A stretch of 43,179 nucleotides of DNA from Okeania sp. SIO2C9 (lineage in GTDB: Bacteria; Cyanobacteriota; Cyanobacteriia; Cyanobacteriales; Microcoleaceae): contig NZ_JAAHGO010000074.1 in the NCBI RefSeq assembly GCF_010672455.1, forward strand, positions 1-43,179, read 5' to 3'. The translations under genes and the position numbers were made by a program. Each line of letters starts with the position of its first letter. Position 1 is the first letter of the stretch. A model generated the notes under the pieces. That model did not search any database, had not been told where the DNA came from, and was given only the letters and a program-made list of their open reading frames with translations. This document shows positions 1 through 8,573 of this stretch, piece by piece.

Positions 1-130
1 AGTTATTTTATAGATGTGAAATAAGCGCTAAGATGGCAAGATAAATTTGTTTATATAGATACTATTTTTCTGCTAGTTATTAATAGTAAGTATCTCAAAC
101 ACCTATTCTGGTGTACAAAGTAACTACCTT

Positions 131-189
131 TGCGATTTTGCGATAACCTCCGGTTAAGCGTACGCTATCGCGATTCTAAAGGTAGTGAT
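131..189. repeat. Palindromic intergenic repeat
   Basis: An imperfect inverted repeat: the arm beginning CTACCTTTGCGAT pairs with the arm ending ATTCTAAAGGTAG, with a GATAACC/GGTTA inner stem. It lies just beyond the truncated 3' end of the GTP cyclohydrolase-like pseudogene and may be linked to the loss of that gene's C-terminal half. Confidence 0.5.
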
Positions 190-202
190 AGTAGGACTTT
201 GG

Positions 203-890
203 TTATTTTCGGAGATGTCTAATGATATATACAGTAGTACCACCAATAGGAGGCAAAAACAAATGTAAATCTGGGCGCGTTACCAACTCCGGAAACATTC
301 CACCCATTTGTTGAAACAACACCCGACGCAAGTCACTTTCTTCCACATTTAGTCGTTTTGCTACCCCAGGCAAATACCAAACCGGGTCGATCGCTGCTTT
401 TGTTACCAATAAATTACCATTATCTTTAACAATATTGCCATCAACTTTCAATACACCCCTAGCAACAGCATCCTGTAATTCTGGCATATTAATATTTGCC
501 TTCGTCACTGCAATAGTAGGTCGGATATCATATCCTTGTTCATAGTTAAGATGCAAATACTTCTTCCACCACTGCCCCCAAAGGATCGAGACAGACAATT
601 TTATCGGGGTCATGCCAACTCGGATGAGGTCCAATGCGTTCTGCTGGAGCAGTATTTGTTAAATCAGCACGGTGACTTGATTGTAGTTTACCAGAAGCGA
701 TCGCCAAAGCACGATAAACACCATAGGAACCAGAGTGAGTACCAATCACATTACGATGGTTAGGATTACTCAAAGACCCTATTACAGGTCCTCGCTCTAT
801 GGGGTCTTGAGCGCCCCACTGCACGGAAATTGGTTTTTTGTCGGCAGGACCGGGATGAGATGTTAATACAATATGTTTATGCTTTGCCAT
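203..890 (-). pseudogene. GTP cyclohydrolase II-like protein, frameshifted and C-terminally truncated
   Basis: Two overlapping minus-strand frames are halves of one gene. The first (890 to 546) starts MAKHKHIVLTSHPGPADKK and ends ...AVVEEVFAS, then hits TAA. The second carries on with YEQGYDIRPTIAVTKA to GGTTVYII. These match the N-terminal domain of the long cyanobacterial GTP cyclohydrolase II family (riboflavin branch, GTP ring opening). Removing one A from TCTTAACTATGAA (about 546-560) gives FASYYEQGYDIRP and joins the halves. The second frame then stops at about residue 229, just where the family normally continues into the zinc-binding catalytic RibA domain (two Cys motifs), which is absent. 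The gene therefore has a frameshift and also lacks its catalytic half. The frameshift alone could be a base error; the truncation is harder to explain that way. The family assignment is from recognition of conserved blocks. Confidence 0.75.
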
Positions 891-1180
891 TTTTTCTTAA
901 CTTTAAGATAATAATTATATTATTTGTTTTGATGAAAATCAGCATAGCATAATTCAACAAAAAACAACTTCAAGCAGATTTAGCATTGCGAAAATAATGT
1001 GAAATTATATTACATAAGTATCGCCTATAATGTATAATATCCTATAACTCAAATGAACATTTATATAGTCATATAATGTGACTTCTTAGATTAGTATTTA
1101 AATAAATATTAGTCGTAAGTATTCAGCCGTCAGCTATCAGCTACTGAAAACTGATAACTTTTAACTGTTAACTGAAAAAA

Positions 1181-2218
1181 ATGAATTATATTAATCGTCG
1201 TCAATTTATTCAGTATAGTAGCCTCGCTATTAGTACCAGCATATTAACAAGTTGTGCTACTCCTAATAACTCCAACTCTACTGCTAAAAATAATAAAAAT
1301 CTTGACACAGTAACCTATGGAACTAATTGGTATGCTCAAGCAGAACATGGAGGTTTTTATCAAGCAATTGCTACAGGAATTTATGAAGATTATGGTTTAG
1401 AAGTTACTATTAGAATGGGAAATGCTCAAGTAAATGGAACTCAGCTATTAGTAGGGGGAGGAATTGACTTTTTTATGGGGTCTAGTCTAGAAGCAATTCG
1501 CTCTGTAGAAGCTGGAATTCCTACCATTACAGTTGCAGCTATTTTCCAAAAAGACCCTCAAGTATTAATTGCTCATCCAGGAGTAGGAAATGACTCTTTA
1601 GAACAACTAAAAAACAAGCCAATTTTAGTATCATCTTTAGCTGAAAAAGGCTATTGGCAATTTCTCAAAACTAAGTTTGGTTATCAAGATGACCAGAGAC
1701 GTCCTTATAATTCTAGTGTAGTTCCGTTTTTAGTAGATAAAAATGTAATTCAGCAAGGTTATCTGACATCTGAACCTTTCACAATCCAGCAAAAAGGAGG
1801 CTTTGAACCAGTAGTTATGTTATTAGCAGATGCTGGCTATAAACCTTATGCGACTACTATAGAAACAACAAAAGAAATGTTAGAAAAAAATCCCGATTTA
1901 GTCGAGAGATTTGTCCATGCTTCTATCAAAGGTTGGTATAGTTATTTAGAAAATCCTGAACCGGCAAATCAATTAATTAAAAAAGATAACCCAGAAATGA
2001 AAGATGATTTATTAGCTTATAGTTTAGAAAAAATGAAAAAATATGGTATTATTATTTCTGGAGATGCTTCCACAAAAGGTATCGGTGCTATGACAGACGA
2101 ACGCTGGAAATTGTTCTTTGATAGTGTAGTAGAAGCAGAAATAATTAAGCCAGATACTAATTATCAAGAAGCTTTTACTTTACAATTTGTTAATCAGGGA
2201 GTAGAAGCATATAAGTAA
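1181..2218 (+). CDS. NMT1/SsuA-type ABC substrate-binding lipoprotein
   Basis: 345 residues. The N-terminus has a twin-arginine-like RRQF followed by a hydrophobic stretch and a lipobox-like LTSC (Cys about 25), so export and lipid anchoring are likely. The mature part begins DTVTYGTNWYAQAEHGGFYQAIATG, typical of the NMT1/THI5-like family that binds pyrimidine precursors, sulfonates, nitrate or similar ligands for an ABC importer. It continues with the family pattern of a 'gIDFFMGSS' block and a long helical C-terminus. No permease or ATPase gene is next to it, so the ligand and partners cannot be read from context. The start at 1181 fits the signal sequence; no clear Shine-Dalgarno is visible, because a repetitive tract runs up to the ATG. 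The stop codon is directly followed by a family B element. Confidence 0.85.
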   Translation: MNYINRRQFIQYSSLAISTSILTSCATPNNSNSTAKNNKNLDTVTYGTNWYAQAEHGGFYQAIATGIYEDYGLEVTIRMGNAQVNGTQLLVGGGIDFFMGSSLEAIRSVEAGIPTITVAAIFQKDPQVLIAHPGVGNDSLEQLKNKPILVSSLAEKGYWQFLKTKFGYQDDQRRPYNSSVVPFLVDKNVIQQGYLTSEPFTIQQKGGFEPVVMLLADAGYKPYATTIETTKEMLEKNPDLVERFVHASIKGWYSYLENPEPANQLIKKDNPEMKDDLLAYSLEKMKKYGIIISGDASTKGIGAMTDERWKLFFDSVVEAEIIKPDTNYQEAFTLQFVNQGVEAYK

Positions 2219-2475
2219 TTCAACAATTAATCATTAATCATTAGACATCTCCTGATACATCTCCTAAAAATTATAGCGATCGCCATGACTTTATTTGGCA
2301 TATCAACAGCTTAAAACTTAGAAAACGCCAGATTTTTCCTTTTTTATTCTTCCTTATGTTGTAGATAACTAAACGCCCTCTTCCTTCTGTATTCTGCTAT
2401 ATTAGGATTGGCGAACAGAGTTTTTTGTTGATTTATTTCTGCTTTAAAACAGAGGCTTTAAACCTTAATTATCCG
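2219..2475. mobile_element. Family B element (IS200/IS605-like MITE), copy B1
   Basis: Starts TTCAACAATTAAT right after the upstream stop codon and ends with a hairpin (TCTGCTTTAAAACAGA), GGCTTTAAACCTTAATTATCCG and then GTAA. The same two ends recur in the other family B copies. It has no coding capacity. Nothing else is recognised between 2219 and 2632. Confidence 0.55.
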
Positions 2476-2632
2476 GTAAAAAATACTGGAAAATTAATAT
2501 TATATCAACAAATGAATATCGCCAAACCCAAAATAGTTAAAGACTCAGTTGATCACCTAATATACTAATTTTTATCAATAGTATTTACTGTATAATATAA
2601 ATGAGCAAACAAAATTACGCAAGAGGTAAATT

Positions 2633-3205
2633 ATGTCTATTAATCTCAGCAAAGGTGAAAGAGTAAATCTTTCCAAAGAATCTCCCAATTTGAAGCAAGC
2701 AGGTATTGGCTTGGGATGGGATGTAAATACTACAGACACAGGGTCAGCATTTGACTTAGATGCTTCTGTATTTATGTTAGGAGCTAATGGAAAAATTCCT
2801 GAAGAAAAATACTTTGTTTTCTACAATAATCTCATCTCACCAGATAGTTCAGTTAAACATTCAGGAGATAGTAGAACAGGAGAAGGTTCTGGAGATGATG
2901 AACTAATAGAAATTGATTTAACAAAAGTAAATCCAGCCATTCAAGAAATAATTTTTGTAGTGACTATCCATGAAGCAGATGCCAGGAGACAAAACTTTGG
3001 ACAAGTTAGAAATTCTTTTATTAGAATCTACGATATTACCACCGAAGAAGAAGTAGCTAAATATGAATTAGAAGAAGATTTTTCACGAGAAACAGCTCTA
3101 GAATTTGGCAGACTTTATCGCAAAGATAATGATTGGAGATTCCAAGCTGTCGGACAAGGTTATAACTCTGGTTTACAAGGATTTGTCGATAAATATGCTT
3201 CTTAG
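2633..3205 (+). CDS. TerD-family calcium-binding stress protein
   Basis: 190 residues. It shows the whole TerD pattern: MSINLSKGERVNLSK at the start, LGWDVN, FDLDASVFML, FVFYNNL, HSGDSRTGEGSGDDE (the acidic calcium site) and IHEAD...FGQVRNSFIRI. TerD proteins bind calcium and take part in tellurite resistance and broader membrane-linked stress responses; their biochemical role is not settled. Start chosen because AAGAGG lies at proper spacing before ATG. It stands alone, without other ter genes nearby, as is common in cyanobacteria. Confidence 0.92.
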   Translation: MSINLSKGERVNLSKESPNLKQAGIGLGWDVNTTDTGSAFDLDASVFMLGANGKIPEEKYFVFYNNLISPDSSVKHSGDSRTGEGSGDDELIEIDLTKVNPAIQEIIFVVTIHEADARRQNFGQVRNSFIRIYDITTEEEVAKYELEEDFSRETALEFGRLYRKDNDWRFQAVGQGYNSGLQGFVDKYAS

Positions 3206-3437
3206 CTTAAATTGTAGATAAAATTAGGTAATAGTAGCCCATAAGTTTTTTTAAGTCTTGACTAGATAGTTTTAGTTAGTGTAACTCTAGGAAACTAATA
3301 TAGGCAACTCTAACCCTAAATTGAATTGCAAAGACTTTGAGTGTTTAATCATCGGCCCGCAAGTTTTGTCCCACCAGCAGGAATGTATCTTTATACAAAT
3401 TTTTCTCACTTAAAGGGCAGAATTACTTTTAGAAGAA

Positions 3438-3560
3438 ATGAAAAAATGTTCTCCTAATCCTCAGCAAATATCCCTGGATAGAAATAGTTTCTTTCCAGAC
3501 AAAGGAGTTGTTAGTAAACTTCTCCAAGAAGGGATTCGTGGTAATAAGTTAAAACGGTAA
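3438..3560 (+). other. Short open frame, possible gene relic
   Basis: A 40-residue frame (MKKCSPNPQQISLDRNSF...) between terD and the methyltransferase; the frame is open further upstream to 3414. I recognise no family. It lacks a ribosome binding site and sits in a 443-bp stretch that otherwise holds only a short AATTCTA-type repeat before the next gene, so it is more likely a relic than a gene. Confidence 0.2.
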
Positions 3561-3648
3561 CAAAGTATAATTCAGAATGAAGAATTCAGAATGAAGAATT
3601 GGTAAATTTACCTTTTTTAATTCTAAATTCTAAATTCTCAATAAACTA

Positions 3649-4483
3649 ATGTCAAATTTTTCAGTAATTGATAGCTTTAATCAAGGTTACTTTAATAGCA
3701 AAGATATAGATTTGTTTTACCAAAGAGTATCAGGAAAACATACTCATTGTGGCATATTTGAACATCCTGATGAAGATTTGCATATAGCTAAGAAGCGAAC
3801 TACAGAATACATGGCATCTCTATTAAAAATAGACAGTAATAGTCACTTGCTTGATTTAGGTTCTGGGTATGGTGGATCAGCAAGATACTTAGCTGAAAAG
3901 TATGGTTGTCAAGTATCTTGTTTGAATCTCAGCGAAGAGCAAAATGCGATTAATATTGAACGTAATCAAGAACAAAAATTTAGCAATCTAATTAATGTAT
4001 ACCAAGGTAGTTTTGAAAATTTACCCTTTCCTGACTCTACATTTAATGCAGCTTGGGCACAAGATTCTTTTTTCTACAGTGATACTCAATTACAAGCTTT
4101 TAGGGAAGCACATCGAGTTTTAGTCAAAGGCGGTGAATTTTTGGCTTGTACCTATTTCTTCAGTGGCGATCGCCCTTCAGACACAGACGTGAATCAGGTT
4201 AATGAACTGGTATACAGGAGGAATTCACAAAGTATATTTCTTGCATATAGACGAGTATAGAAAAGTTGCCAAGGAAATTGGAATGTATGAAGTTCAAGTT
4301 ATTGAATTAACAGAAAATATTTCCCTAAACTATTTACAACTATTGCAAAAAAATCAAGCTGAAGAACAGCTATGGAGTCAAGAATTTTTTAATAAAAAAA
4401 AGCAACGGTTATTAGATTGTTGTGAAATGGGTAAAAGTGGCTTAATTCAATGGGGAATATTGCATTATCGGAAAGAAAGTTAG
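3649..4483 (+). pseudogene. Sarcosine/dimethylglycine N-methyltransferase-like, frameshifted
   Basis: Frame 1 (3649-4260) has the SAM-binding motif LDLGSGYGGSARYL, then SCLNLSEEQN, GSFENLPF and AWAQDSFFYS, all typical of the dimethylglycine methyltransferase (DMT) that makes glycine betaine from sarcosine or dimethylglycine. Frame 2 (from about 4215) continues with IH...DEYRKVAKEIG and the family's ending MGKSGLIQWGILHYRK. Removing one A from AGGAGGAATTCAC near 4217-4222 gives VYRRIH and a full-length protein of about 277 residues. Every key motif survives, so this is either a very recent inactivation or a base error. The partner glycine/sarcosine methyltransferase is not in the window. If intact, it would supply the compatible solute glycine betaine. 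Confidence 0.8.
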
Positions 4484-4520
4484 AACAATAATTACCTCAA
4501 AATTTTAGATTCAATTAAAT

Positions 4521-5681
4521 ATGTTAACCAACGCATCTTTAATCAAAACCGGTTCTGGTTGGGAATTTGTCAGTGAAGAAATTTTAGAGGATTTTCTTTA
4601 TGAAAATTTGGAAAAATTACTCGGTTTAAATGTCTTAGACAGACAATATATTGTTAATAATCAAAGATGCGATATTTTGGCAGTCGATAGTCATAAAAAT
4701 TTAGTAATTTTAGAATTAAAAAATGTTGAGGATAAGGGAATAGTTCAACAGTTGACTCGTTATTATGATGCTTTATTAGGCGAGCAACCTTTTAGTGAGA
4801 AAGTAGATTATCAGCAACCTGTAAGATTAATAGCAATTACTCCTAATTTTCATCGAGATAATTTTACAGATAGAAAATATCATACTCTTGATTTTCAGTT
4901 TCTAGAGTTTTCTGTGATTGAAAATGAGGATAAGTTTTATCTCAGTTTGAAAGATGTCGATAATGGGAAGATTTCAAAGACAATTATTCCATATCAAGAA
5001 TTAGAAAATGATTTAGATTTACCTACTCCACCTACAGCACTTTTGAAACTTGTAAATAATTGTGATTCTCCACAGCAAGAAAAGATTTTTAGGATTCGAC
5101 AGAAAATTTTGAGGTTTAATCCTAAAATTCAGGAATTTGCTTCTGCTGGCAGTATTAAATACGGAAGTGGTAGTGGCAAAAGTAGTAAATTTTGTGCTGA
5201 ATTTTGTTCTTATAAAGATGAAATAATATTGTTTCTTTGGCTGCCATATAAAGGTGGTGAAAGTTCAAGAATTGGTAGAGCAAGAATTTGGACAGATTGG
5301 CAAGATAAAGCTTTGATTGAAGGTTATGTTTCAAGTGGAATAGGAACAGAAATTAATCGACATAAAAGGAGCATTCAAAAATTAATAGAAGCAATTGAAA
5401 GAGGAGGAGATTTTTATCAATTTATACTTGGTAAATATATCTGCAGTTTACCAATAAAAAAAAGTACAACCAATCAATATATTAAGGAGGTTAATAAAAT
5501 TCTTAGATATATTAAACACTCAAAATCTCTCACCTGCGAAGATATTATACTATTTAATTATCATAAAAAACTGTGGGAAGCCAGAATAGGAACAGAATTC
5601 AAACCTAACGTTTTAGATTATTACAAATCTCTAGACTCATTAATTGACTTAGTATTAGAAAAATGGTTAGCAAGACTTTGA
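4521..5681 (+). CDS. NucS/DUF91-like PD-(D/E)XK nuclease-domain protein
   Basis: 386 residues. The N-terminal 90 residues form a restriction-like nuclease core: helix LEDFLYENLEKLLG, the catalytic Asp in RCDILAVD (D51), the ELK strand (E65, K67), and IVQQLTRYYDALL, matching the C-terminal domain of archaeal/bacterial NucS (DUF91), a DNA mismatch or branched-DNA nuclease. Here the nuclease core is at the N-terminus and is followed by about 290 residues, including a Lys/Arg-rich C-terminal helical part that I do not recognise. It follows the broken methyltransferase by 37 bp on the same strand, but no functional link is evident. A defence or repair role is possible and not shown. Confidence 0.75.
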   Translation: MLTNASLIKTGSGWEFVSEEILEDFLYENLEKLLGLNVLDRQYIVNNQRCDILAVDSHKNLVILELKNVEDKGIVQQLTRYYDALLGEQPFSEKVDYQQPVRLIAITPNFHRDNFTDRKYHTLDFQFLEFSVIENEDKFYLSLKDVDNGKISKTIIPYQELENDLDLPTPPTALLKLVNNCDSPQQEKIFRIRQKILRFNPKIQEFASAGSIKYGSGSGKSSKFCAEFCSYKDEIILFLWLPYKGGESSRIGRARIWTDWQDKALIEGYVSSGIGTEINRHKRSIQKLIEAIERGGDFYQFILGKYICSLPIKKSTTNQYIKEVNKILRYIKHSKSLTCEDIILFNYHKKLWEARIGTEFKPNVLDYYKSLDSLIDLVLEKWLARL

Positions 5682-5771
5682 ATATAACTACAATTAAATC
5701 TGATAAAAAAATATTTAACTTGAAGAAAAACATCCAGTAGATACAAATCTAGATACCTAAAGTAATCATTA

Positions 5772-6101
5772 TTAATTAATAGCAAATTCGGTTAAACTAC
5801 GTTTATATGGAGCATGAAATCCTAAGAAAATATCTTTTTGAGGAACTCCAGCAGTTATTAATTGATTAGCAATTCCGATTTCTGTTCCATCTCTTTGAAT
5901 CCATATTTTATTATCTCTTAAGTCAACATGAATAATCACACCATAGATTCTTTTTTGTTCTTTCCAGCCTATATTTAAGACTTGGTAATGATGGCGTTTT
6001 GTGTCAAAGAGAAGTTGAATTTCTGTGCTATTTTTTCCATGATTGACTGAATGTTGGGTGAGAATATCTTGGATAAGTTAAGAATAATTTATTCTTTCCA
6101 T
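5772..6101 (-). pseudogene. xisI: XisI-like protein with a premature stop
   Basis: Not a complete open frame, but one frame of exactly 110 codons runs from ATG (6101) to TAA (5772). It reads MERINYS-stop-LIQDILTQH and then ...HYQVLNIGWKEQKRIYGV, IHVDLRDNKIWIQRDGTE, IANQLI, GVPQKDIFLGFHAPYKR, which is the XisI family (fdxN element excision controlling factor). The TAA at codon 8 (6078-6080) is the only defect. XisI normally follows xisH; no xisH is visible upstream (6102-6394 holds a tandem array). XisH/XisI pairs are abundant in filamentous cyanobacteria, mostly outside true excision elements. No start codon directly after the stop would rescue the protein. Confidence 0.8.
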
Positions 6102-6158
6102 AATACGACGCTTAGGGGTGGGATGAATATAAGTAGGGTAGTCAGGATGCCTACCTGA

Positions 6159-6294
6159 AAATATTAGGAACGGCAAAATATTAGGAACGGCAAAATATTA
6201 GGAACGGCAAAATATTAGGAACGGCAAAATATTAGGAACGGCAAAATATTAGGAACGGCAAAATATTAGGAACGGCAAAATATTAGGAACGGGC
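6159..6294. repeat. 17-bp tandem repeat, about 8 copies
   Basis: Eight near-perfect copies of ATATTAGGAACGGCAAA. The array ends in GGGCAAGATGCCC, the core of a dispersed palindrome seen also near 24396, 24479, 25578 and 31656, so the tandem may have grown from that repeat's flank. Confidence 0.95.
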
Positions 6295-6394
6295 AAGATG
6301 CCCATTCCACAAAACACAAAACTATTAAAATCATCCCGTATTTATGTAATGCTTCAATTTCAGCTTCCTCCTACAAATATCTTCTAATCGCCAA

Positions 6395-7033
6395 TTAATA
6401 CATAATTCCCTTACCTTTTTCATTAAACTCTTTAAAAGTTTGCTCTGATAATTCCTGGGTCGTCATTGCTTGCAAAACTGGAAATGGTAATGTCAGATGA
6501 TTAGCACCTGCTAATAAAGTGGCCACAGCTTCATCAGGAGATTTTACACTTGCTGCTAAAATTTCTGTACCGCTACCCTGCACTACCTCCGCCATTTCTC
6601 GTACCAACTTTAAACCATCTCCCAATAGTCTTGTTGCCCGATTAACATAAGCGATCGCATATTTAGCACCCCCTTCTACAGCTACTACTGCTTGAGAGGG
6701 ATGATATATTCCAGTTACAGAACAGCTAATTTCTCGAGACAAATGAGATAGCACTTGAAAACCAGTCGCAGTTGCCGGAATTTTCAGAACTATTTTATGA
6801 CCAATTAATTTCGATGCAGCTTTCGCTTCTGCCATCATGTCATCAAAATGAGTAGCAGTAAGTTGGTAATATAATTCTCCAGAAACAATTTCTGAAAGTT
6901 CCTTTAATGTAGCTTCTGGAGACAGATCGCTTTTTACTAACAAAGTAGGGTTAGTTGTCACACCAGATATCCAACCAAATTTACTGGCAACTCTAGCTTC
7001 TGTTACTATTGCTGAATCAAGATAAAGAACCAT
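6395..7033 (-). CDS. fsa: Small transaldolase / fructose-6-phosphate aldolase family
   Basis: 212 residues, the length of the short TalC/Fsa subfamily of class I aldolases. Visible features are YLDSA with the conserved Asp at position 6, SGVTTNPTLL, and the Schiff-base lysine in VLKIPAT (K84). The reaction is either transfer of a dihydroxyacetone unit (pentose phosphate pathway) or reversible cleavage of fructose 6-phosphate; sequence alone does not separate the two. A GGAG sequence precedes the ATG. The C-terminus (EFNEKGKGIMY) fits the family. Cytoplasmic; no operon partner is apparent. Confidence 0.9.
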   Translation of the reverse strand: MVLYLDSAIVTEARVASKFGWISGVTTNPTLLVKSDLSPEATLKELSEIVSGELYYQLTATHFDDMMAEAKAASKLIGHKIVLKIPATATGFQVLSHLSREISCSVTGIYHPSQAVVAVEGGAKYAIAYVNRATRLLGDGLKLVREMAEVVQGSGTEILAASVKSPDEAVATLLAGANHLTLPFPVLQAMTTQELSEQTFKEFNEKGKGIMY

Positions 7034-7135
7034 TTTTTTCTCCTATTAAAATTAATCTGGAAAGTCTGAAGCTAATGGCTAATAGCTGACGACTGTTTGC
7101 GCAGCATTCCGGAGGAAGTGCTTACTTCTAAATGC

Positions 7136-7177
7136 CTAATTCCCAATTCTAAATTCTAAATTCTAAATTCTAAATTC
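7136..7177. repeat. Heptanucleotide array (AATTCTA)n flush with a stop codon
   Basis: Five or so copies of the 7-mer end exactly at the stop codon of the SanA/YdcF-like gene on the minus strand. Similar arrays follow hisB and fabI. Confidence 0.9.
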
Positions 7178-7837
7178 TTAACTAATTCCCTCAAAAGGTC
7201 CTAAAAAAGTAGGGCGAGGGCGAGTAATATGAACTTCTAACAATGCTTTTAAGACTGCCAAAAGTTCGCGGAGAGAATAACGTCTCATAGAATCATTTCT
7301 AAACTTTCCCCAATCTGGTGTACCTAAACCTGTAGCATCTACTCCCAGTTGACGACAGGTATAAACCGCACGAGGTAAATGATAACGTTGAGTTACTAAA
7401 ACTGCTTGGGTAATGCCAAATATTTCTTTAGCACGATAACAACTTTCATAAGTACTGAAACCAGCATAATCTAAAGTAATATCATCAACAAATACACCAC
7501 GGGAAATTGCATATTCTTGCATTGCTTTCACTTCATTATAATCAGGAGTACCATTGTCACCAGTCATCAAAATTTTTTTAACACTACCAGTTTTGTACAA
7601 GTTAACAGCTCCTTGTACTCGGTCAGCTAACATTGGTGTGGGAGTACCATCTTCCCATACTCCTGCCCCAAAAACTATAGCAATAGGTTGCTCTGGCACA
7701 TCTTCCGGGTTTTTGTATCGATATTTGCTTGTCGCTATTCTGACATAAACGTTTAAAGCTAGAGGAATTAGTAGCATTGTTAATATTAAGACTAGAAAAA
7801 TTAAGCGTTGATTGAGTAAAAATAATTTAGGTAACAT
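7178..7837 (-). CDS. SanA/YdcF-family (DUF218) membrane protein
   Basis: 219 residues. One N-terminal membrane helix (about residues 12-32) is followed by the DUF218 fold: IAIVFGAGVWEDGTPTPML, DRVQGAVNLYKTG, ILMTGDNG, NEVKAMQEYAISRGV, DYAGFSTYESC and VLVTQRYHLPRA. SanA-type proteins influence the envelope barrier (vancomycin exclusion in E. coli); YdcF binds SAM. The exact chemistry is unknown. The domain most likely faces the periplasm. It starts 144 bp upstream of the aldolase gene on the same strand, separated by repeats, so co-transcription is uncertain. Confidence 0.85.
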   Translation of the reverse strand: MLPKLFLLNQRLIFLVLILTMLLIPLALNVYVRIATSKYRYKNPEDVPEQPIAIVFGAGVWEDGTPTPMLADRVQGAVNLYKTGSVKKILMTGDNGTPDYNEVKAMQEYAISRGVFVDDITLDYAGFSTYESCYRAKEIFGITQAVLVTQRYHLPRAVYTCRQLGVDATGLGTPDWGKFRNDSMRRYSLRELLAVLKALLEVHITRPRPTFLGPFEGIS

Positions 7838-7910
7838 AATTAAGAATTAGGTTTTAGGTTTTAGGTTTTAGGTGGTAGGTTTTATATCAAATTCTGAGAA
7901 TTTAAGTAAG

Positions 7911-8215
7911 GTTTGCCGATCAAATATTAAAGCACTGACCGATAAAGGTTTTATATCATGTTCGGTTGAATACTTATAAATAACTGTTGTGAGGAGTCAG
8001 GAGTCAGGAGGGAAGAAAGCAGGAGGGAAGAAAGCAGGAGGGAAGAAAGGAGGAATACATAGAAAATATTGGAGAAAAGCATTGATAATTTCAGTATTTC
8101 TTTGGTACTGTCGGTACCCGGAGTCCTTAAATTTTATTATAACTTACCCGTCCGAACATGATATTAGCCTTTTTTGAGCAAAAAAAAAGTGCAAAATTTT
8201 CAGCTGGAGTGACCA
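7911..8215. mobile_element. Decayed family A element carrying a nested family C element
   Basis: 7911-7952 resembles the left part of family A (GTTTGCCGAT...GATAAAGG) and the match resumes at about 8165 (AGCCTTTTTTGAGC). Between lies a family C copy, 7953-8165, with ends ATATCATGTTCGG and CCGAACATGATAT. The interior holds GGAGTCAGGAGTCAGGAGGG repeats. No gene is seen in 7838-8279. Confidence 0.55.
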
Positions 8216-8279
8216 AAAAGTTAGGATAAAAAGGCATACAAGCATAGCAAGCATAGATAGAAAGATACAAGCACAATTA

Positions 8280-8573
8280 TTCCTCCCACACTCCCCACCC
8301 TCCCCACACTACCCACACTTCCCACACTCCCCACCCTCCCCACACTTCCCACACTCCCCACCCTCCCCACACTCCCCACCCTCCCCACACTCCCCACACT
8401 TCCCACACTCCCCACACTTCCCACACTCCCCACCCTCCCCACACTCCCCACACCCCCCACACTCCCCACACTTCCCACACTTCCCACCCTCCCCACACTT
8501 CCCACACTCCCCACCCTCCCCACCCTCCCCACACTCCCCACACCCCCCACACTCCCCACACCCCCCACACTCC
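8280..8573. repeat. Degenerate 9-bp G-rich minisatellite at the 3' end of pyrD
   Basis: About 30 copies of a 9-mer, read on the minus strand as GGGGAGTGT with A/G and T/G variants. It starts immediately after the pyrD stop codon, so the pyrD transcript would carry dozens of G runs with 1-5 nt loops. The frames that remain open across it (GVGSVG, WGVWGV, CGECGG) reflect the 3-fold period and are not treated as genes. Confidence 0.95.

Noticed and set aside
6159-6294. Possible CRISPR or iteron array
   Set aside because: Units are contiguous with no spacers, and no replication or cas gene is near.
7989-8177. 62-residue frame with GGKKAGGKKAGG
   Set aside because: Encoded by GGAGTCAGGAGGGAAGAAAG repeats within the nested MITE.
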